Assembly (NCBI GenBank): GCA_013115145.1
Contig: JAAPAO010000116.1
Coordinates: 1 to 64,000, forward strand
Reading direction: 5' to 3'
DNA: 64,000 nucleotides
Source: Perkinsus chesapeaki
Lineage: Eukaryota; Perkinsozoa; Perkinsida; Perkinsidae
The notes beneath the pieces are model-generated. The model searched no databases. It saw only the letters and a list, made by a program, of their open reading frames with translations, and was not told the origin of the DNA. Position numbers and translations under genes: made by a program. Shown piece after piece: positions 59,001-64,000 of this stretch. Each line of letters opens with the position of its first letter. Positions within the stretch are counted from its first letter, which is position 1.

Positions 59001-62000
59001 GGTTCGTCTGCGCGATGTTATCAATCGCAAGGGCGCTCGTGCAACAGAAAAACTGTCATTCTACCTCGAGTCTGCTGACGGCCGCGCGCTCGACCTCCTC
59101 AACAGCCACTTTGTCCATCCATTAACACTTCTCCTGCATCACCTCGAGGCGATCAATAGAGCAATCCCGGAAGGTCATCCTGCCGTCGACGCCTGCTTGA
59201 GGGCTGTCCGAAAGTTCTTGGACTCGTGCACTTTGGGATCGACAAGCCCTATGTCGGCACTACTGATGTTGGAGGAGTGCCTCGACAGATATGACGCCCT
59301 GGTTCGGGCAGTGCCATCGCATTTACTCAAAGCTGGCGCTGGTGCGGTGACGAGCGTGAGGCGGTCTGTGGCTACTTTCAGAGCCATGCAGGTGAGAGAA
59401 CGGCTTTGAACATTTATTACAATCGGTGGAGTGCTCGACAGCTGTCTTCGTAAAACATTTTTTGAACACCGAAGAAGTCTGCTACCCCCCTCGACAGGGA
59501 TCGTATCGAACGTGTTTTGGGGAGGCTGACGCATCCTTCTGAAGATAGCTCTGTTACTCTAGGGCCGCTGAATCAAAAACCAGTATATACGATGTTCGCT
59601 GCTTTTATTCCAGATTGCTTCCTGGCGCGATCTCCGAGCCTCTCGGGAAGCCTTCTGGCGCTCCAAGGCGCGCGGTCGGTGGTTTGCTCGGCTTTGGTCG
59701 GCAGCGAAGAGCACCAAGCTCGAGGGTGCTGAGGACAGGCTGAAGGCGGAGCTGTTTGATACAGGCATGAGGTGAAGTGTAACAGAACCGGGGAAATCTG
59801 AAATACGTTTTTTCTATCAGATTCGTGCGCACATCTCCGCTGGTGCAATTTTCGGAGCGTGTTGCTATCATCAAGACGGTTGGTGAGTTGCTAAATGTTC
59901 CTGTACTGCAGCATCTTCACGGTATGGCAATGGTGTGGCTGCCTTATGTTGATAAACAAATGGAGATACATCGTAAAGTGAGAATGATAGTGTGATCTAT
60001 GGGGAGACTAGTTGAGGCTAGTACAATGTCTCGAAAGCAGCAATAGATAACTTTTGTTTGGCTGTGGCGTCGCGTGCGGCGGCTATCACTATAAGAAATA
60101 AAGAGAACCACCAAAAGGTCAAAAAGTTTTGGGAATTCCGCGTGATTTGAATCTCCGCGACAAATTTTCTGAAATTTCCTGACAGCTTCCTTTGATGGAA
60201 GTGGGTGGTGTGTATGAGCCATGTGTGCTGCTGTGTTACTGAGTAGTAATAGAACTACCAGTTGCATCATCCACCGGCTTCAGGCGCTGGAGAAGGAAGT
60301 TAAGGAGCTTATACAGTGTGCTCGATGGGACTTGGGACCATCAGCGAATCATGCAGCGTTCCGAGATATGACCAAGCGAGCTCATAAACAACTGGCGAAG
60401 GCTGCCAGAATGTAAGCTGCTGTTCGCCTCCTTCATTCTTGTGACTGACGGCGCAAGCTTTCCGGGGAGAAGGGAACCGATATCGGATTGTGAATGGTAC
60501 ACTGAGGAAGAATTTGAGGTGCAAATTTCCCAGCAGTGAGGTTGTTGAAGAATGCAAGAAGATGTTCTAATGTTCCTCCTAAAGATGTCCTGAGGTTTGA
60601 ATTACTTGCTCAGGTTCGACTCGGCGGTATTAGCCCCGACAGATCCGATCTTGGCCGCTGTCACGTTGACGCCACCGTTGAGAGTCGGACAGGAAATGAA
60701 GTGTCGAGAGCTTTGTGAGGCACTGTCCGACACGAAGGCGTTCTTGATGGGGGAGAATCCTGCCCAGGCGAAGAGGAGACAAATGATACAGCTGAAGGAT
60801 TATATAGTTGAAGAGGTAGGGGAATTGGAAATCTAGAGGCCCCGCTGGAGAGTATGATAGAAGGGGGCCTCGGCTGGCTCTTTGCAAATTCATCGCGAGC
60901 TATTATTCAGTATATGGGCTGATCGAGCACTGATGGTGACTGTGGTCGGGAAGTGATAGAAGAATAGTTTTCCTTTCGGGTTTGGCCTGTAGATCCATTT
61001 CTAGTTTAAGTCTTCCGAGAAATACACTTTGTTTGGGGTAGATGATTTGCCTGTCGCTTCTCGCGTACACGTGCCGATGAGAAATCTGCTACATTGCGGT
61101 CGAACTTTCCAGAGCCATCAGTTGCAAGAATTCATACGGTGGAAATCCTTGGGTTTTAGCGCTTTGCTGAGGAGGTCGAAATTCAGGAAAAATATTTTTT
61201 ACATGCTGGTTTTCTCAGGTTCCGGTGCCCCCTGGCAGCCCAGCTACTATAGATTTGTCGACGGAAGTGATGGCAGGAAGTCCCCTCGTAAGGGAAGAAG
61301 GATCGGACATGAAACTCAGTCGAACCTTCAACGTGAGCCTTGGTGAAGTGTGAAGCGACCATTGGCGGTCATTTAGATATGTCTTCACGAATGGCTCAAG
61401 TTGTCTTCGTTGCACAAAGCTCCTCCTAGTATGGATTTGCCTATGGACCAACTGAACTGGTGGATGCAACGTAAGCAAGACACATAGTGATATTCTCTAT
61501 CGGAAGGTTTTAAGATGATTTCGGTACGGTGTCGTCCTACCAAGTACCTAGTACCTTTTGGAAGGAATAATTCGGATGAAATGTCTTTCATCCTCATCTG
61601 ACTTATAATTTTCATAATTCTATTTTCAATTTGTCTCTTATCATTTTTTAATAACTCCAGTCTACCCATCAGACGAGCAAGTATTTGTCAACCCCAAATC
61701 CACAAAAGGACATTAACTCGTACAATACTCATCATTACTGGACTGGGAATAATAGCAAAACCGATGGTATTATTCAGAGAAGCGTTTTATATGTGTACGG
61801 TAACATTTACTCGTAGAAAGCCGCTACTCCGGATTCCCGGATCGCCCCTTGCAAAAATAGGTTCAATGAGAAAGAGGAGCTTCGTGAGCGGCTCAGTAGA
61901 TGCAAAACCCAGTTGTTATTATTTCTTTGTGCCTTCAGGTGTGGTGCAACTCTTCCATGATACACTTAATACTGCTGGTCGGCGGCGCTGGTTAAAGTCT

Positions 62001-64000
62001 GTCGATGAGGCCATGAGCATTGTTGATGAGACTGACAGTATTGTTGTCGAGGGTCAGGCGGACGTCATCTCCTTGGTGACGCTGCTTGACTCGGCAGTGA
62101 ACGAGTCAGTGGTGAGTTTCGAGGGCATGCGGGGAGTTTGCTAAATACAGGAATAACACAGCCATTATGCGATTGGGAAAAACCTTGAAGTTCACGGCGT
62201 GGAGCCAGCATGCGATAATGAACTTTCAGGAGAACCACCACAGGAAAAGCACAATGTTTGATGAAAGAGAAATATGAAACTGAAGGATTGAAACGTTGAA
62301 TGTTGATCGGATACTTGTCGAGTATATTTTTCGTCAGAGCGAGAATTGATCTTCTCAAAGACATATCTGACATTCTGGAAGGGGTTCGTGTTATATAATT
62401 TCTATATCGTGCAGAGCAGACGAGTTACAGATGCCGTCACCGTCTATCAGCATGCTGCTTTCAGGCCCAGCTATCGGCTGTCTCGTCTAAGCCGCTTGCC
62501 CCAATCCCGACCGTTGTGAAGGATTCGCTGGATTCAATGTGCCCCGAGATCGAACAGATTACGTCACGACTGGACGGAGGTGAAGAGAGCAACTCGTTGT
62601 TGGTTAGGGGGGAGTGGATTGAGCAACTGAAGGGTGCGGCGAGGTAAGTAGGTTCCACAGCTTGTCGGATTGACGCTTTTACGAGTGAATATGATATAAT
62701 AGAAGTATTGTCGGGAAAAGGCTCCTAGCCTAATGACCAACACCAAGGTGCATTCCTTCTCGGTGACTGTGATGCTAGCAGCTTAGATATAACTGAATAT
62801 CCTTCGAGCCTACTTATGCCGATGACATGTTAGTCTTGTACTACTCTTTGTATTGCTTATTTTAGATTTTTAATGTTTTCATACTATTACCCGTAATTTT
62901 TAATAATAAATCAATTTCGTTGATCTGCTCTAGCTGTATACAATCATCCCTTCAACGGCTAATATTTTTTCGCAAAGGTCAAATCTTCTCGTTGACAAGT
63001 GAATACAGTAATCGCATTTCCTAGTTGTAAGTATCGCTGATCAGGTCCATGGTGGAGTATCTAAGGTCGCCCGCTTGCCTGTCGCTCATTCCAAGACTGG
63101 CTGAAGTCGCTACAGAGCTATCGTCCTGTGTTGACGCTCTCGTCATAAAGCTCTGTCCGATAGGATGTGACGAGGTCTCGGCTGCGGACCTTAGCAAGGC
63201 GATTAGCGGGGAGCTGCCCTACGATGGCCCACAGGCTTCCGAGGCGCTGAAAAATCTCAGAGAGGGCAGAATGTAAGATTCTGGATTTTTCGACTGAAAT
63301 TAGCTTTTTTCTTAGTTCTGGCGGGATGGCTATGACGCCGTCGTCGGAGCTGGATGGGGAGTTGGAGTCGTCGCTGATTGGTTTGCATGCCATGATTAAA
63401 TTCGTGTGTCATCTCCATCAAGAGGGGCTTAGTCTGTCTGAAGGGGAGGACGCTGAAGGAGGAGAAGGTCGTGAAGGTGAGGAAGGAGAGCTGATGTGGG
63501 ATAAGATTAGGTCATGGGAGTGGGAGGTTTCTGAGAATACTGCCGAGAAAAAAACCGTAAAAATTTTTTCCTTCAAAGGCATGCAGTTCTTGCGGAGATA
63601 CCCGGGATGGATTGGCCTTGCAAACTCAGAGGTATAGGATGAGAGGCAGCTAATAAGCTTTACCCTTTCACAGTAAAATCTTCACTCAATGTGCTATCGA
63701 TATTAAAGAGGAATTGCACTATTGCATGTACTTTCCAAGTTCGAAATTCTAACCTCATGTTTTTACGGTTGGTTTGCCTCTCACATTCAGTTAACTTCGT
63801 CCTTAACTTTAGATGGACGAAAATTTCCTGATCGATCGATTGATCGATTTTGGATATTAGCTATTGGGAGGCTGGATTTTCGTTCCCCGCTACGACAGGT
63901 ACAACAGATTGGCAGCAGGGCACCGGTCTCGGGGATGGCTCTGGAGCTCGAGATGTCAGTGACGAAATTGAGGATAAGAATATGTTTGATACTCTACAAG
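44051..64000 (+). CDS. MDN1: Midasin (MDN1/Rea1), giant AAA ATPase of 60S assembly, 3' end beyond window
   Basis: More than 30 exons, about 3,900 codons here; the gene runs off the right edge. ATG at 44051 opens the N-terminal region. Walker A motifs: AAA1 GPSGCGKT (45109-45132), AAA2 GDTGCGKT (48032-48055), AAA3 GPTGAGKT (~49982), AAA4 GETGTGKT (~51400), AAA5 GPPGTGKS (~53133), AAA6 degenerate GDGGTGRR (~54411). Walker B motifs WVVIEDID, WLVLDEIN, WVVLDELN, WVLLDEAS and WVLLDELN accompany the first five; AAA6 has WVLFTSVE. Largest exons: 48700-49266, 50689-52455, 53592-54029, 54072-56399, 57502-58387, 59002-59391. The linker follows; the last exon (about 63,899-64,000) encodes GTGLGDGSGARDVSDEIED, the conserved block ahead of the acidic and MIDAS part. 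Midasin pulls assembly factors off pre-60S particles in the nucleus. Exons around 46,105-46,741 and 63,316-63,900 are least certain. Introns range from about 31 to over 600 nt. Confidence 0.92.
56422..56443 (+). repeat. Shared intron 3' end, copy 1
   Basis: The last ~21 nt of this midasin intron (gaaatacggtttttctatcag) recur with one change at the end of another intron, 59800-59820. Both end directly before an exon that starts ATTC. Suggests local copying of an intron end. Confidence 0.5.
57078..57131 (+). repeat. Exon fragment duplicated into a downstream intron
   Basis: 54 bp of a midasin exon recur at 60055-60108 with three substitutions, inside the intron 59978-60283. The copy is non-coding there. 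It shows short intragenic duplication about 3 kb apart. Confidence 0.75.
58583..58877 (+). repeat. 43-bp minisatellite in a midasin intron
   Basis: Units of exactly 43 bp start at 58583, 58626, 58669 and, after a gap, at 58792 and 58835, nearly identical (gtatctggatataggtcgc as first bases). It lies inside the intron 58388-59001. The spacing across the gap (123 bp) is not a multiple of 43, so the true copy number is unknown. Confidence 0.92.
58699..58797. other. Assembly gap (99 N)
   Basis: A run of 99 unknown bases inside the 43-bp tandem repeat. The array evidently could not be assembled through; the gap length is probably a placeholder. Confidence 0.95.
60055..60108 (+). repeat. Intronic copy of midasin exon fragment 57078-57131
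   Basis: Second copy of the 54-bp block; it has three substitutions and is not flanked by splice sites in the right phase, so it is not a duplicated exon in use. Confidence 0.75.

Noticed and set aside
1-64000. CRISPR array, rRNA genes or bacterial operons
   Set aside because: The only regular tandem repeat is the 43-bp minisatellite without spacers; no rRNA-like stretch was recognised; genes are intron-rich and spaced as in a eukaryotic nucleus.

Overview
The window is nuclear DNA of an intron-rich protist. Nearly every gene I could rebuild is cut by very short GT..AG introns, mostly 41-60 nt and down to about 31 nt. The gene content (mitochondrial succinyl-CoA ligase alpha, midasin, four-RRM PTB/hnRNP L-like proteins, a KH-domain protein, a WDR55/Jip5-like WD40 protein, lineage-specific secreted proteins) is eukaryotic. 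The intron style and the tandem secreted families suggest an alveolate, most likely Perkinsus. That is an inference from style, not from a marker gene. All exon models were built by hand from reading frame, splice sites and phase, and were cross-checked between paralogues where two copies exist.

Layout: 0.5-5.5 kb holds a small secreted protein gene and the first of three GH18-like (chitinase-like) genes, in repeat-rich DNA. 5,558-12,911 is a complete Mutator-like (MULE) transposon with ~114-bp terminal inverted repeats and a perfect 9-bp target duplication. It carries the C-terminal part of a PIF1-type helicase and a MULE transposase with SWIM and PHD fingers; the two may be one spliced gene. 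13.5-17.6 kb holds two conserved plus-strand genes: a three-KH RNA-binding protein and succinyl-CoA ligase alpha. 17.6-23.2 kb is a duplication zone with two more GH18-like genes, relics of a further copy, a duplicated short ORF and a duplicated 3' flank of the ligase gene. 23.9-31.7 kb holds two tandem paralogues of a PTB/hnRNP L-like splicing regulator on the minus strand. 32.3-35.3 kb holds the WDR55-like ribosome-biogenesis gene and a coiled-coil gene. 36.2-43 kb holds two (plus one relic) members of an unrecognised protein family on the minus strand; one carries a frameshift. 44,051 to the right edge is one ~20-kb midasin (MDN1/Rea1) gene of more than 30 exons. Its six AAA modules are present and the MIDAS end lies beyond the window; a 43-bp minisatellite with an assembly gap sits in one intron.

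Functional links: midasin and the WDR55-like protein both belong to 60S ribosome biogenesis. The two PTB-like proteins and the KH protein are RNA-binding regulators. The GH18-like proteins and probably the 582-1001 protein are secreted and duplicated in tandem, as expected for host- or environment-facing families. Clear mobile or decayed DNA clusters at 1-13 kb and 17.6-23 kb; 35-44 kb holds the duplicated and decayed unknown family.
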